Shown piece by piece: positions 17,500-27,482 of a stretch of DNA of 64,000 nt. Position 1 is the stretch's first letter, and each line of letters starts with the position of its first letter. Origin of the DNA: GCA-002726655 sp046582185 (GTDB taxonomy: Bacteria; Pseudomonadota; Gammaproteobacteria; Pseudomonadales; Azotimanducaceae); assembly GCA_046582185.1 (NCBI GenBank), contig JAYGEX010000032.1:1-64000 (forward strand). Reading direction: 5' to 3'. The notes below the pieces were generated by a model. It ran no database searches. It was not told the DNA's origin and saw only the letters and a list, made by a program, of their open reading frames with translations. The position numbers were made by a program, and so were the translations under genes.

Positions 17500-18600
17500 G
17501 TGCTGTTAAGACTTACTCGGCTCACAGGCCTGCTGTGCCTGTCCTTACTGGTTCTCATATCTTGTGCTGGCACTCCTCAGGTGCTTGCTCCCGAGCCAAA
17601 GAATATAGCTCTTATCAAGGAAGATATTGTTAGCGAACCGGCACTGAATGTCAGCATCCTCACCTTTAATGACAAGTCACGGCAGAATGTGAATGCGAAC
17701 AAAAAGGTTTTTCCCCAGGTAAGAGCTGCAGAGGGGGAGTATCTTCCCTTTGTTCTTCGTGAAGCACTGGTGGAGTCAGGCCATTGGGGCGCAGTGCGTG
17801 TCGTCCCGGACTTAGATCCGACGGCCGAGATATTGATCAGTGCAGAAATACTGGTGTCCAATGCCATTGAGTTGAAGCTTGATGTCCGTGCCTGGGATAG
17901 TACTGGCCAGATATGGATAGATCGAACCTATGAAGACTGGGCCATCGATCATTCTTATCGGTACGACATGAAGAACTTGGTCGAACCGTTCCAGGATCTA
18001 TTCAATAAAATAGCCAACGATTTGTACATGGTGCGCCGAGTGAAAACGGAAAAGAGTCTGTCCAATATGCTGGATACCTCAATGTTACGTTATGCGATGG
18101 CTTTATCTCCCAAGGCCTTCAGTGAATATCTGGAGATTGGTGATGACGGATTGATAATTCTGGCGGGTTTACCCGCCAGAGATGATGTGATGTATGAGCG
18201 TGCCAGCAAGATTCGCGAAGCGGAATATGAATTTATCGATATCGTCGATGAGCAATACGAAAACTTCTATAAGAAAATGCAGTTGACCTATGCCTATTGG
18301 CGCCAATATAGCTACGAGTTGATTGAATACAACAAGCGAATAGAGCAGTCGGGGTCCACTGGCAGGAAGAAGCGGCAGGGCAGTTGGGAGGAACTTGACG
18401 ATATCTATAAGGCCTACCAGGAATCCAAGATGAACGAAGATGAGCTCAGGGAGTTGGCTGCTTCATTTGATGCCGAGATTACGCCAACGGTTACCGAACT
18501 TGAAGGAACGGTCATCAAACTGACTGGCTCACTCAAGTCGCAGTACGAAGAGTGGCGGGCGTTGCTTCAGAAGATTTATGCACAGGAGAGAGGTAGTTAG
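17500..18600 (+). CDS. Second lipoprotein of the pair, unknown function
   Basis: 366 residues from GTG 17500, chosen because GAGGAA lies 7 bases upstream (inside the end of the preceding gene) and the product then begins with a proper lipoprotein signal ending in the lipobox LISC. The mature protein starts AGTPQVLAPEPKNIALIKED. The middle (ILISAEILVSNAIELKLDV to WIDRTYEDWAIDHSY) reads like a beta-rich domain that measures combined terms. The C-terminal half is helical and charged. No family is recognised. The tight spacing and shared motif suggest the two lipoproteins act together. Confidence 0.75.
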   Translation: MLLRLTRLTGLLCLSLLVLISCAGTPQVLAPEPKNIALIKEDIVSEPALNVSILTFNDKSRQNVNANKKVFPQVRAAEGEYLPFVLREALVESGHWGAVRVVPDLDPTAEILISAEILVSNAIELKLDVRAWDSTGQIWIDRTYEDWAIDHSYRYDMKNLVEPFQDLFNKIANDLYMVRRVKTEKSLSNMLDTSMLRYAMALSPKAFSEYLEIGDDGLIILAGLPARDDVMYERASKIREAEYEFIDIVDEQYENFYKKMQLTYAYWRQYSYELIEYNKRIEQSGSTGRKKRQGSWEELDDIYKAYQESKMNEDELRELAASFDAEITPTVTELEGTVIKLTGSLKSQYEEWRALLQKIYAQERGS

Positions 18601-18617
18601 ACCAAGCAGATCCAGGG

Positions 18618-19817
18618 CTAGTTTATTGAGCTGACTGTAAACGGTGTGTCCAGCCCGTGCTTTGCTGCATCAATAACTTCAGTACCCGCATAATCGGCGA
18701 ACATTTTGATCACCTTCTTATAGTTTGCGATTGCGTCTTTACGTTGATCGCGCAAGTCCTGGATTTGCGCCAGTGTGAGCGTAAACCACGACTTTCCCCA
18801 GGATGGAAATTCACGGTTAGCAGCTGTTTGTTCGATCACTCCAAAGGCTGAGATGGCCCCTTCAATGTCGTGCAGGCCGAGGTGAGCTCGCGTCGCCCAT
18901 AAGCGAACAAGAGCGATGTCAATGGCATCGCGGGCATAGGTTTTTTCTGTGGCGATGAATTCATTGGCTGTTGCAAGTGATTGCTCGAAGCGACTTACTT
19001 CCCCAAGAAGTGAAATATAGCGTAATTGGAAGCGTCTGTTTTCCGGGTACAAGGTGATGAGCTCATTCAGGATATTGATGGCCTGTTCGCGATCGTTGTC
19101 GTTGCCATTAATCAACAGGTCGCTGTACAGAAATTTGGCGACGTCTTTGAAGTATTGACCCCTTTCACTTACTTCCTTGATGTAGGGAAGGCTCCGTTCA
19201 GAATTACCGGTGGGCACAAACCACAGGAATCTGCTAAACGCCTTGATAAAGGGGGGCAGATTGTCTGCATAGTAATAGGCGACGCCAAGGTGCATTTTCG
19301 CGTCAATGAGATCGGGGTTGAGTGCCAGTGTTTGTTCAAGGGTTTCTATAGTGTCCGAGCCGTTTTTCCCCGCGCGATAGTAATTGCCTCGCAGCGCATG
19401 AAGATAGGTAAGTGCGAAATGTGCCTGGCCGCAATAATAATAGCCGTCATAATCCTTTGGCTTTGCCTTGATTTGCGCCCGGCACAGGGAAAGCGTTTTT
19501 TCTGCATCATCGAGGATGATCTGATCGTAATGTTGTTGTTGGCTGTCCCAGGAGAGGCGAGTGACCAGTGTATTAAGGTTGATGGTATAACCAATGCTGT
19601 GCTCCGGGAACAGAGCTTTTAGCTGATCTGATATGCGATGGACGCCCTCATAATCAGCCTTCAGGCGCAGCAATGTACCTTCTGTCTTTAGAGCGATGAT
19701 GCGGGCTTCATCCTGCGGTGTCATTGCCCGGGAGGGCAAAGCCTCAAACAATGACAGCAATGAGAGCAGGATGATTAGAGGGTGAATTCGCAAGTTATTT
19801 TGCCCATCCGGCTTCAT
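18618..19817 (-). CDS. Exported TPR-like repeat protein
   Basis: 399 residues. A hydrophobic segment (PLIILLSLLSLFEALPSRA) after a short N-terminus looks like a signal peptide. The mature part is helical with TPR-like pairs, e.g. YYYCGQAHFALTYLHALRG, TLEQTLALNPDLIDAKMHLG and KDAIANYKKVIKMFADYAG. Such proteins serve as protein-binding scaffolds in the periplasm. The ATG at 19817 overlaps the preceding SnoaL-like gene by 23 bases; a TTG at 19793 would avoid overlap. Function unknown. Confidence 0.75.
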   Translation of the reverse strand: MKPDGQNNLRIHPLIILLSLLSLFEALPSRAMTPQDEARIIALKTEGTLLRLKADYEGVHRISDQLKALFPEHSIGYTINLNTLVTRLSWDSQQQHYDQIILDDAEKTLSLCRAQIKAKPKDYDGYYYCGQAHFALTYLHALRGNYYRAGKNGSDTIETLEQTLALNPDLIDAKMHLGVAYYYADNLPPFIKAFSRFLWFVPTGNSERSLPYIKEVSERGQYFKDVAKFLYSDLLINGNDNDREQAINILNELITLYPENRRFQLRYISLLGEVSRFEQSLATANEFIATEKTYARDAIDIALVRLWATRAHLGLHDIEGAISAFGVIEQTAANREFPSWGKSWFTLTLAQIQDLRDQRKDAIANYKKVIKMFADYAGTEVIDAAKHGLDTPFTVSSIN

Positions 19818-20265
19818 AGTTGGCGCTCATGGACGGACCTTTAACGCGAAGGTGTTTGATCTTCCAAATACCATCTACCTTTTCGTAGTCCTCCCGGTAA
19901 CGTGCCGCTTGCCACATGGCCTGGTTGTTTTTGTAAAAGGTAAATGGCCCAAAGAAGTACCAAACGCCAGTGGCTGTATTGCCATCTACTTCGATAATCG
20001 GGTTTAAAACCATGTGCTGCGAATAGCTGATGCTCTTTTGGAATGTCTGGAACAGTGCCCGAATCTCGTCATGGCCCTCCGCCTTGCCGATACCGCGACC
20101 TTCCCATATTGCATCGTCAGTAAAAATGGTCGTAATCCGATTGTAGTCATGATCGTCATCACAAATGGTGCAGTACATCGCCTTCAATTGCTTGATTGAT
20201 TCAAGATCTTCCAGGCGGGTAATACGTTTTTCCAATTCGATGACATCTATCTGACTAGTATCCAT
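19795..20265 (-). CDS. SnoaL-like/NTF2-fold protein
   Basis: 156 residues with the layout of SnoaL-like polyketide cyclase/ring-hydroxylating beta-subunit proteins: an N-terminal helix with KRITRLEDLESIKQLKAMY, then YNRITTIFTDDAIWEGRGIG, then GTWYFFGP-like strands and REDYEKVDGIWKIKHL. These alpha+beta cone folds work as small hydrolases, isomerases or binding proteins. It overlaps the TPR-like gene downstream, so the two probably share a message. Confidence 0.8.
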   Translation of the reverse strand: MDTSQIDVIELEKRITRLEDLESIKQLKAMYCTICDDDHDYNRITTIFTDDAIWEGRGIGKAEGHDEIRALFQTFQKSISYSQHMVLNPIIEVDGNTATGVWYFFGPFTFYKNNQAMWQAARYREDYEKVDGIWKIKHLRVKGPSMSANYEAGWAK

Positions 20266-20394
20266 GATTCATGTTTCAGTTGACCGGGGAATCCTATGTT
20301 AGAGATTTTCACCGCGAATGAACATGCCCCTAATTCATGTCCAAATTTTTTTGTGGAACTGAGCTGGGCCGGATTACTCAGGGGATTCTTCGTA

Positions 20395-20400
20395 TATAAT
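20395..20400 (+). promoter_or_regulatory. Possible sigma-70 -10 box for the dehydrogenase gene
   Basis: A perfect TATAAT ends at 20400. The upstream region has only a poor -35 (TTACTC, 15 bases away). Immediately downstream, at 20403-20429, a 7-bp GC stem (GCGCCCG/CGGGCGC) would form near the start of the transcript. Confidence 0.35.
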
Positions 20401-20486
20401 TGGCGCCCGGCGGGTTCCAAGGCGGGCGCTGCCGGTGTCCAATAGATAAATTAATTAACTTGCTTAGCCATAGGTCTGGAGTTGAG

Positions 20487-21359
20487 ATGACAAAAATAGC
20501 ATTCGTGGGATTAGGCGTAATGGGATATCCCATGGCCGGTCATTTATCCGATGCGGGGCTTGAGGTTACGGTTTATAACAGAACCTTGAGCAAAGCGAAT
20601 GAGTGGCAAGGGGAGTATACCGGCACTGTTGTCATGACCCCGCGTGAAGCCGCAGCATCTGCGGAAATTGTCTGCATGTGTGTTGGCAACGATAGTGACG
20701 TTCGCTCCGTCGTTTATGGTGAAGATGGTGTTCTGGCGGGCATCAACGCAGGCTCCCTGTTAATCGACCACACCACTGCCTCTCCTGATCTGGCGAAGGA
20801 ACTACAGCTTGCCGCAGCGGAAAAGGGGTGTGGTTTCTTGGATGCGCCAGTTTCCGGTGGGCAGGCAGGAGCAGAAAATGCGGTACTAACGATAATGATA
20901 GGCGGCAATAATGTGGATTTTACTCGGGCGAAAATTGTGTTGGATGTATATGCCAAATCTGCAAAGTTAATGGGTCCGTCTGGCAATGGCCAATTGACGA
21001 AAGCCGTAAATCAAATCTGCATTGCTGGCGTACTTCAAGGTTTGTCGGAGGGGCTGCATTTTGCTGAACAGGCGGGGCTTGATATCAATGCCGTGGTAGA
21101 AGTTATTTCTAAAGGTGCTGCTCAATCCTGGCAAATGGAAAACCGCTCCGAAACTATGGCTGCAGGGAAATTTGACTACGGCTTTGCTGTTGACTGGATG
21201 CGAAAAGATCTTGGCATCGTGCTCGATACTGCCGAGAACATTCAAGCGTCATTGCCGCTCACAGCCCTTGTGGATCAATTTTATAAGGACATTCAACGTA
21301 AGGGCGGCGGACGCTGGGATACTTCAAGCCTCATCGAAAGGTTACGAATGCCTAAATAG
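20487..21359 (+). CDS. NAD(P)-dependent 3-hydroxyisobutyrate dehydrogenase-like enzyme
   Basis: 290 residues from ATG 20487 (GGAG 8 bases upstream), which puts the cofactor motif IAFVGLGVMGYPMAGHL at the N-terminus as usual. The substrate-binding signature is FLDAPVSGGQAGAENAVLTIM and the catalytic lysine lies in GQLTKAVNQI. The family includes 3-hydroxyisobutyrate, tartronate semialdehyde and related beta-hydroxyacid dehydrogenases; the substrate is not fixed by these motifs. The 3' end overlaps the convergent gene by 8 bases. Confidence 0.9.
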   Translation: MTKIAFVGLGVMGYPMAGHLSDAGLEVTVYNRTLSKANEWQGEYTGTVVMTPREAAASAEIVCMCVGNDSDVRSVVYGEDGVLAGINAGSLLIDHTTASPDLAKELQLAAAEKGCGFLDAPVSGGQAGAENAVLTIMIGGNNVDFTRAKIVLDVYAKSAKLMGPSGNGQLTKAVNQICIAGVLQGLSEGLHFAEQAGLDINAVVEVISKGAAQSWQMENRSETMAAGKFDYGFAVDWMRKDLGIVLDTAENIQASLPLTALVDQFYKDIQRKGGGRWDTSSLIERLRMPK

Positions 21360-21990
21360 CAATCAACCACAGTAGCGCGCCGCCAACATATCCCAGAACC
21401 TGACCGGTATCTCCCGAGCCATTGCCTAACTGGGTGTTCAGTTCTGTCTCCGGGTCACCACCACTTATAGTTCGCATAATAATTGGTAACTCAAAAATGC
21501 ACACGCTGATCGCCTTGGCGACGGTAATGGCCAGCAATGTCACTCTACCGGGATTATCCATTGGAACCAACAACAACACTAACAACACTAAAAACCAATT
21601 GCCGATGGGGCCGCCGAGGCTCATGGATAGAAACTGATTGGTGCTGTTCCTGGCGAAGTTAAATCCAAATACAAACTGGTTCTTAACATCCCGCACAATA
21701 GGTGAATAAGACTTGGCGACCCTTGCGCCGGTAAAATGCCCCCACTCATGAAACAAGGTTGCAAGAAAAGATCCGGCAACAAGTGCATTCAGGACGCTGA
21801 TAATATTGGCAATACCAAGCTCTGTTGTCACATACCAGGTATCAGCTGCGGCCCAGAGTGTAATCAAGGCAAGCGCTGCAATGCCATGATACATTGCGAC
21901 CTTCTTGAATCTCTCCCAGTCAGAATATTTAGGTTTCTCGGCAGTAGGCTGCTCGTTGCTGGTGCTTTGCTCTTCAGTAGTTTCAGACAT
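21352..21990 (-). CDS. Small membrane protein with HExxH motif, M50/site-2-protease-like
   Basis: 212 residues. A hydrophilic, Glu-rich N-terminus of 30 residues precedes about four to five membrane segments. The sequence LATLFHEWGHFTGARV carries a zinc-type HEWGH inside or next to a membrane segment, as in the M50 (site-2 protease) family and YdiL-like relatives. The second M50 motif (NPDG) is not evident; SLGGPIGNWFLVLL lies where it might be. It may be a minimal intramembrane peptidase or an inactive relative. Confidence 0.65.
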   Translation of the reverse strand: MSETTEEQSTSNEQPTAEKPKYSDWERFKKVAMYHGIAALALITLWAAADTWYVTTELGIANIISVLNALVAGSFLATLFHEWGHFTGARVAKSYSPIVRDVKNQFVFGFNFARNSTNQFLSMSLGGPIGNWFLVLLVLLLVPMDNPGRVTLLAITVAKAISVCIFELPIIMRTISGGDPETELNTQLGNGSGDTGQVLGYVGGALLWLIAI

Positions 21991-22158
21991 GTCGTTAGGT
22001 TTGTCAGGGGCGGGTTGCTAATGTACCAGAAAAATTAACGCAGGACCTGTCCCGCTTATAGATTTGCATCGTCACCAGGTAAGGCTAGTCGCTAACCTGG
22101 AGTGGCTAGCGCTGTAGATAGACGGGGTCGCCTAGACGCTGGAAAATTCAACCTCCGT

Positions 22159-24387
22159 TTAGCCGTCAATAATCTTGTTTAACGTTTCGCTGGGTCGCAT
22201 CAGCTTATCGAGAAGTTTGGGATCTGGCTGGTAGTAGCCACCCATGTCTATTTTTACGCCCTGGATCTTAACCAGCTCATCCAGAATAGTATTTTCATTA
22301 GCGGCGAGTTCATCAGCTAACGATTTGAATGTCGACTTTAAATCAGCATCCTCAGTTTGCTCAGCAAACGCTTCAGCCCAGTATGTCGCAAGATAATAGT
22401 GGCTAGCCCGGTTGTCTGGCTCACCGGTTTTTCTGGAAGGAGACTTGTTGAGCGCCAACAGTTTACCGGTGGCTTTTTCCAAGGCTTCACCGAGAATCTT
22501 TGCCTGGTTGTTGTTGGTTTTTCCAGCGACATCTTCCAGTGAAACCGCTAGGGCGAGAAATTCCCCCAGAGAATCCCAGCGCAAGTGGTTTTCCGCTACA
22601 AACTGCTGCACGTGCTTGGGCGCAGAGCCACCAGCACCGGTCTCGTACAGGCCTCCGCCTGCCATTAGCGGTACGATTGACAACAGTTTAGCGCTGGTGC
22701 CCAATTCAAGAATCGGGAAGAGGTCAGTGAGATAGTCACGCAACACGTTCCCAGTTGCTGAGATAGTGTCTTCACCATGGCGTAATCGTTCTAAGGTGTG
22801 TCGGATCGCAAGATCAACGGACATAATACGTATGTCGAGATCTTCAGTATCATGTTCCTTCAGGCAGGCATTCACCTTCTTGATCATTTGTGCATCGTGA
22901 CCGCGATGTGGGTCTAACCAGAATACCACAGGAATACCCGAAGCTCTTGTTCGGTTCACCGTCAGTTTGACCCAATCCTTAATGGACGCGTCCTTGGTCT
23001 GACACATTCTCCAGATGTCACCTTCTTCGACACGCTCATGCTCGATGAGAACGGTGCCAGACTGATCGACAATCCTCATTGTTCCAGCTGCCGATACGAT
23101 GAATGTTTTATCATGAGAGCCGTATTCCTCGGCTTTCTGCGCCATCAGTCCGACGTTTTGGACTGTACCCATGGTGGTGGGGTCAAATGCATCGTGGTGT
23201 TTGCAAAAGGTGATGACTTCCTGGTACATGGTTGCGTAGCAGCTATCGGGGATAATGGCTTTGGTGTCTTTTAATTTGCCATCGGTACCCCACATTTTAC
23301 CTCCCAGCCGGATCATGGCAGGCATTGATGCGTCCACAATAACGTCACTGGGTACATGCAGGTTTGTGATGCCTCTGTCTGAGTCAACCATGGCGCATTC
23401 CGGGCGATCTTCGTAGCAGGCACGTAAATCCGCTTCTATTTCGTCGTGCAGTGAAAAACCACAATCTTTAATCTTGGCATAGGCGCTGGCGAGTCCATTG
23501 CTGGGATCGACGCCGAATTTCTCAAAAGTCTCGGCATGCTTCTCGAATGCATTCTTAAAATAAACCGTGACAGCATGACCAAAGATAATGGGATCAGAGA
23601 TCTTCATCATGGTGGATTTTAGATGCAGTGAAAAAAGTAAGTCTGCATTTTTTGCGCCTTCCATCTCTTCTTCCAAAAACTGACGCAGGGCACTGATACT
23701 CATATAGGTGCCGTCGACTATTTCCCCTACCATGACAGGGATGTTGTCCTTTAACACGGTTACAGTGCCATCATCGGCGACATGTTCTATGCGAACGTTT
23801 CCAGCTTGTCCAACTTCGGTCGATTTGTCATTGTGGTAAAAATCTCCATTTCGCATATGCGCAACGTGTGTTCTGGAAGCCTGACTCCATTTACCCATGG
23901 AATGCGGGTTGTTACGGGTAAATTGCTTTACAGATTCGGGTGCCCTGCGATCTGAATTACCTTCCCGAAGCACCGGATTTACAGAGCTGCCTAATGCAGT
24001 TGAATAAATTGCATGAATAGCTCTTTCTTCATCATTCGCGGGATCCTCAGGAAAGGCCGGAATGTCGTATCCGTGATCCTGTAGTTCTGTGATGGCATGC
24101 ATCAGTTGTGGGATTGATGCACTGACATTTGGCAGTTTGATGATATTCGCGGTTGGCGAACCCGTTAGCGCTGCCAACTCCGCAAGTGCGTCCGGAACGC
24201 GCTGCGCTTCGGTCAACTTGTCAGGGAATGCGGCAAGAATGCGTGCTGCCAGCGAAATATCACAAAGCTCAATTTCTACGTTAGCAGCGGCGGCAAATTT
24301 TTTGATGATAGGTAGAAAGGAGTGCGTAGCGAGCGCCGGGGCTTCGTCGGTATAGGTATAAACTATCTTCGATTTTGAGTCTGTCAT
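22159..24387 (-). CDS. icd: NADP-dependent isocitrate dehydrogenase, monomeric type
   Basis: 742 residues, the usual size of the monomeric enzyme (about 740), unrelated in length to the dimeric Icd. It begins with [21 protein letters not shown] and contains [24 protein letters not shown], a substrate-phosphate-binding block typical of the family, and later [18 protein letters not shown]. It converts isocitrate to 2-oxoglutarate and CO2 in the TCA cycle, forming NADPH. It is monocistronic, with 297 bases of non-coding DNA before the next gene. Confidence 0.95.
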   Translation of the reverse strand: MTDSKSKIVYTYTDEAPALATHSFLPIIKKFAAAANVEIELCDISLAARILAAFPDKLTEAQRVPDALAELAALTGSPTANIIKLPNVSASIPQLMHAITELQDHGYDIPAFPEDPANDEERAIHAIYSTALGSSVNPVLREGNSDRRAPESVKQFTRNNPHSMGKWSQASRTHVAHMRNGDFYHNDKSTEVGQAGNVRIEHVADDGTVTVLKDNIPVMVGEIVDGTYMSISALRQFLEEEMEGAKNADLLFSLHLKSTMMKISDPIIFGHAVTVYFKNAFEKHAETFEKFGVDPSNGLASAYAKIKDCGFSLHDEIEADLRACYEDRPECAMVDSDRGITNLHVPSDVIVDASMPAMIRLGGKMWGTDGKLKDTKAIIPDSCYATMYQEVITFCKHHDAFDPTTMGTVQNVGLMAQKAEEYGSHDKTFIVSAAGTMRIVDQSGTVLIEHERVEEGDIWRMCQTKDASIKDWVKLTVNRTRASGIPVVFWLDPHRGHDAQMIKKVNACLKEHDTEDLDIRIMSVDLAIRHTLERLRHGEDTISATGNVLRDYLTDLFPILELGTSAKLLSIVPLMAGGGLYETGAGGSAPKHVQQFVAENHLRWDSLGEFLALAVSLEDVAGKTNNNQAKILGEALEKATGKLLALNKSPSRKTGEPDNRASHYYLATYWAEAFAEQTEDADLKSTFKSLADELAANENTILDELVKIQGVKIDMGGYYQPDPKLLDKLMRPSETLNKIIDG

Positions 24388-24684
24388 GTTTTCTCACTTT
24401 AAACTATTGGTTGATAACCAAGATTATGCCTACCGTGGATTTGTGACCCCCGGTAAGATGCGGGCAGTGAATTGCGAGGCGGCAGTATACTAAAAATGTA
24501 ACGAAAATGTGGGCCACCTCGATAGTGTCAATCCTGAGGTATTGAAGGTGCCTCAAAATAAACAGGCAGAGTGTCCTCGTTAACGTGGGAAGTCCAGTTG
24601 GATGAATGGCGACGGCTTATTTGGAACAACACTGGCATGGTTGATTTTCAAAGGGACGGGCTTTTTACCTACAAGGCTTCTTTC
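24388..24684. other. Intergenic region between icd and the histidine kinase gene
   Basis: No convincing gene. It should hold the icd promoter on the minus strand (a TATACT at about 24486-24491 read in that direction is a possible -10). The part nearest the kinase gene has no clear terminator. Confidence 0.4.
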
Positions 24685-26061
24685 CTAAAAGACAAGCGTA
24701 AATCGGGCGCCTCCGTGCTCGTTTTTTGTATATGAAATGCTGCCCCCATGGGCGATCATTACCTGGCGACTCAAGGCAAGGCCGACGCCACTACCTTCTC
24801 TGCGGGTAGTATAAAAGGGCACAAAAATTCGATTGGCGACATCATCAGCAATACCGACGCCATTGTCTGATACCGCAATGGTCACATGTCCTCGCTTATT
24901 AAGTCTGGAGAAAAGTTCTACCCGCGCATTGCTGACACCAGTAAGGGCGTGGGTGCAATTTTGCAATAAGTTGAGCAACACCTGCTCGACCATTTGTCGA
25001 TCGACAATGACATCAAGTTCCAGAGGTTCAACCTTCGACTCGAGGATGATTTCCTTTTGCTGCCATTCCATTGCGATCATTCGATTCACATCGGCAAATA
25101 GTTCATTCACCTGAAAGCGAGTTTTTTCTGGTTCAGGTAAGCGAGAGAGTTGCCGGTAGCTTGAAACGAAATTCATCAGGCCGTCTGATCTACGTGCGAC
25201 CGTATTCACTGCATCTTTAACATCCTGAAGCTCTTCTACAATTTCAGATCCGATTTTAGATCCAATTTCGGTCTTGTCTGCGATTTTGGTACTCACATCG
25301 TCCACAAGATCCGCAGCAGTTTTGGCAAGGGACGCAACCGGTGTAATGGAGTTCATGATTTCGTGAGTGAGTACTCGCACCAGGTCCTGCCAGGCCTTGA
25401 GTTGCATACCATCCAGTTCGCTTTGAATATTCTGCAAACTAATCAGGCGCTCGGCCATTGAGGCGATAATAATCTCACTGGCGGACAGTGTGAGTTGCTC
25501 CTCAGTATTGTCGATCTGAAAACTGGTGAGGATCCTCTGGCCTGGCTGTATCACGGCAATCTGCTTAGCAAAATCCAGCCCAAAGGGCTCCAGGTCTACC
25601 AGTCGTCGGATCTGGGCAACGCCAAACAATCGTCTTGCGGCATTGTTCCACAGCGTAATTTGGTTATCCGCATAGATGGAAATCAGAGGCACGGGTACGT
25701 GTTCCACTAGTGCCCTGAGATGTCGCAGCTCCTGTTCGTGTTGGTTTCTATCTTCGCGAAACCGATCGAGGATATAGGTGAATGTATCGCCCAGTTCGCC
25801 AAAGCCGGCGCCCAGGGAGTCAAAGGTAAAGCGCTGCCCAAAGTCTGCATAACGTGCAGCATCCAGAAAGCGCGCCAATTCCTGATTGGTCTTGGATACA
25901 AAGCGAAATACTTCGAAAGACAAGCTGACAACGACGATTAGAGCGAGCAGGGTTGCCGCGTGATAGCCAGGAGTAACAATGAGGAAACCCACGCCGACAA
26001 AGGCGAGCATAATAATGATCAGGCGAATCGCTAGATGCAGGCCAAAGCGATTAAAGCCCAT
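24685..26061 (-). CDS. Membrane sensor histidine kinase, NtrY-like
   Basis: 458 residues. Two membrane helices lie at about 10-30 and 34-52 with almost no periplasmic loop between them. A linker and PAS-like domain follow (about 110-215). Then comes the HisKA helix with phospho-acceptor His233 in RVLTHEIMNSITP, and the ATPase domain with NLLQNCTHAL, DNGVGIAD and GSGVGLALSRQ. The short loop suggests sensing within the membrane or of a cytoplasmic signal. The gene overlaps the regulator gene by 11 bases, so they are a translationally coupled pair that faces away from an export operon. Confidence 0.92.
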   Translation of the reverse strand: MGFNRFGLHLAIRLIIIMLAFVGVGFLIVTPGYHAATLLALIVVVSLSFEVFRFVSKTNQELARFLDAARYADFGQRFTFDSLGAGFGELGDTFTYILDRFREDRNQHEQELRHLRALVEHVPVPLISIYADNQITLWNNAARRLFGVAQIRRLVDLEPFGLDFAKQIAVIQPGQRILTSFQIDNTEEQLTLSASEIIIASMAERLISLQNIQSELDGMQLKAWQDLVRVLTHEIMNSITPVASLAKTAADLVDDVSTKIADKTEIGSKIGSEIVEELQDVKDAVNTVARRSDGLMNFVSSYRQLSRLPEPEKTRFQVNELFADVNRMIAMEWQQKEIILESKVEPLELDVIVDRQMVEQVLLNLLQNCTHALTGVSNARVELFSRLNKRGHVTIAVSDNGVGIADDVANRIFVPFYTTRREGSGVGLALSRQVMIAHGGSISYTKNEHGGARFTLVF

Positions 26062-27445
26062 GCTTTTCCATCCTCCTGTAAAGCGCTGCCCGTGTGAGCC
26101 CTAAGTCTTTCGCGGCGTGACTGATATTATATCGATGGCTGCTGAGCGCTTGCTGGATCGTCCTTTTTTCCAGTATTTCGAGATTAAGCTCCGGCGGCAC
26201 CGAGGTCGGGCTGGTGCTGGTGCGATCCGTGCTTTGGATATCGGTTTCAATCTGGAAATCCACTGGTTCAAAGCGCTCACCTTCACAGAGGATAACGGCG
26301 CGTTCGATCGCATGGCGAAGGGCGCGGATATTGCCGGGCCAGCGATAATTAACGATGGCGTGCATCGCCTCGGGCGAAAATGTCTTCAGCGTCTGGGCGT
26401 ACTTTTTACAATAGTAGGCAGCGTAGAACTCGGCGATCGCAGAGATGTCGTCTCGGCGGTCTCTAAGTGCCGGCAGGTTTATCTCAACCGTATTCAGGCG
26501 AAATAAGAGATCCTGTCTGAATATTTGATTCCTGCTAAGTTCTTCCTTCGGCAAATTTGTGGCGGTAATCACCCTGATATCAATATCGACAGACTTGCTG
26601 GAACCCACCGGCGAAACCTGCCTTTGCTCCAATACTGATAATAACTTTGCTTGTAAATGTAATGGAATATTGCCGATTTCATCCAGGAATAAAGTACCGC
26701 CACTGGCTGCCTGAAGACGACCAACCCTGTCCCGGGCAGCCCCGGTAAATGCACCTTTTACGTGCCCGAATAGTTCTGATTCGAATAGGGACTCGGTAAT
26801 AGCGCCGAGATCCACCGACATAAAGACCTCGTCCCGGCGCATGGATTGGTGGTGCAGGGCCCGGGCTGCTAATTCCTTGCCGGTACCATTCTCGCCAAGG
26901 ATTAATACATTCGCATCAGTAGGCGCCGTCCGAGCAATCATTGTAAGCACAGCCTGCATGGCCTCTGACTGTCCCAACATTGGCTGTTTGGCGGCGCTGG
27001 AACCTTCCACCAGAGCTGTATTAGTCTGCTTCAATTGCTTCGCCTGGCTACGAGTCTGGCTCAACTTCACACTGGCAGACAAAGTGGCTACCACTTTCTC
27101 ATTCTGCCAGGGCTTGGCGATGAAGTCAGTGGCGCCAAGCTTCATTGCATCAACCGCGACGTCGACGCCGCCATGGGCGGTAATGAGGATAACCACCGCA
27201 TCCGGGTCCAGGGACAAAATCTGGCTTAACCAATAGAAGCCTTCCTTGCCGCTGGATTCACCGGGGCCAAAATTCATGTCCAGTAGAATTGCTGCATAGT
27301 GCTGCGTCGCCATCATCGATGGAATTTCAGACGGCGAACTGCAGGTATCTACATGCTGGTAATGCCGCTTAAGCAAGAGCCTTGCGGCCGTCAATATATC
27401 CTCATCATCATCGACAATAAGAATCGCACTGTCCCCAATATCCAC
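26051..27445 (-). CDS. Sigma-54-dependent response regulator, NtrC family
   Basis: About 464 residues from GTG 27445, preceded by AAGGAA. Receiver domain: ILIVDDDED with the phospho-Asp in AILLDMNF. Central AAA+ domain: Walker A GENGTGKE and the sigma-54-contacting GAFTGA. C-terminal Fis-type helix-turn-helix ending in TRAALYRRMEKHGL. All parts needed for a phosphorylation-dependent activator of sigma-54 RNA polymerase are intact. An upstream extension through a run of ten G (10 C on the plus strand) is open in frame but unlike a receiver domain. It probably binds the two dyads in the adjacent intergenic region. Confidence 0.93.
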   Translation of the reverse strand: MDIGDSAILIVDDDEDILTAARLLLKRHYQHVDTCSSPSEIPSMMATQHYAAILLDMNFGPGESSGKEGFYWLSQILSLDPDAVVILITAHGGVDVAVDAMKLGATDFIAKPWQNEKVVATLSASVKLSQTRSQAKQLKQTNTALVEGSSAAKQPMLGQSEAMQAVLTMIARTAPTDANVLILGENGTGKELAARALHHQSMRRDEVFMSVDLGAITESLFESELFGHVKGAFTGAARDRVGRLQAASGGTLFLDEIGNIPLHLQAKLLSVLEQRQVSPVGSSKSVDIDIRVITATNLPKEELSRNQIFRQDLLFRLNTVEINLPALRDRRDDISAIAEFYAAYYCKKYAQTLKTFSPEAMHAIVNYRWPGNIRALRHAIERAVILCEGERFEPVDFQIETDIQSTDRTSTSPTSVPPELNLEILEKRTIQQALSSHRYNISHAAKDLGLTRAALYRRMEKHGL

Positions 27446-27482
27446 TTTTGATTCCTTGCCTCGATTCACGACCCTTAGATTT

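Noticed and set aside
22075..22100. CCAGGT/ACCTGG hairpin downstream of icd as a terminator
   Set aside because: It has a 14-base loop and no T-run on either side.
24625..24645. TGGCATGGTTG as a sigma-54 promoter
   Set aside because: The GC of the -12 element is missing at the required distance and no gene on that strand follows.
26117..26506. A 129-codon open frame antisense to the response regulator
   Set aside because: It lies fully inside a strongly conserved gene in another frame and has no recognisable product; it is a shadow of codon usage.
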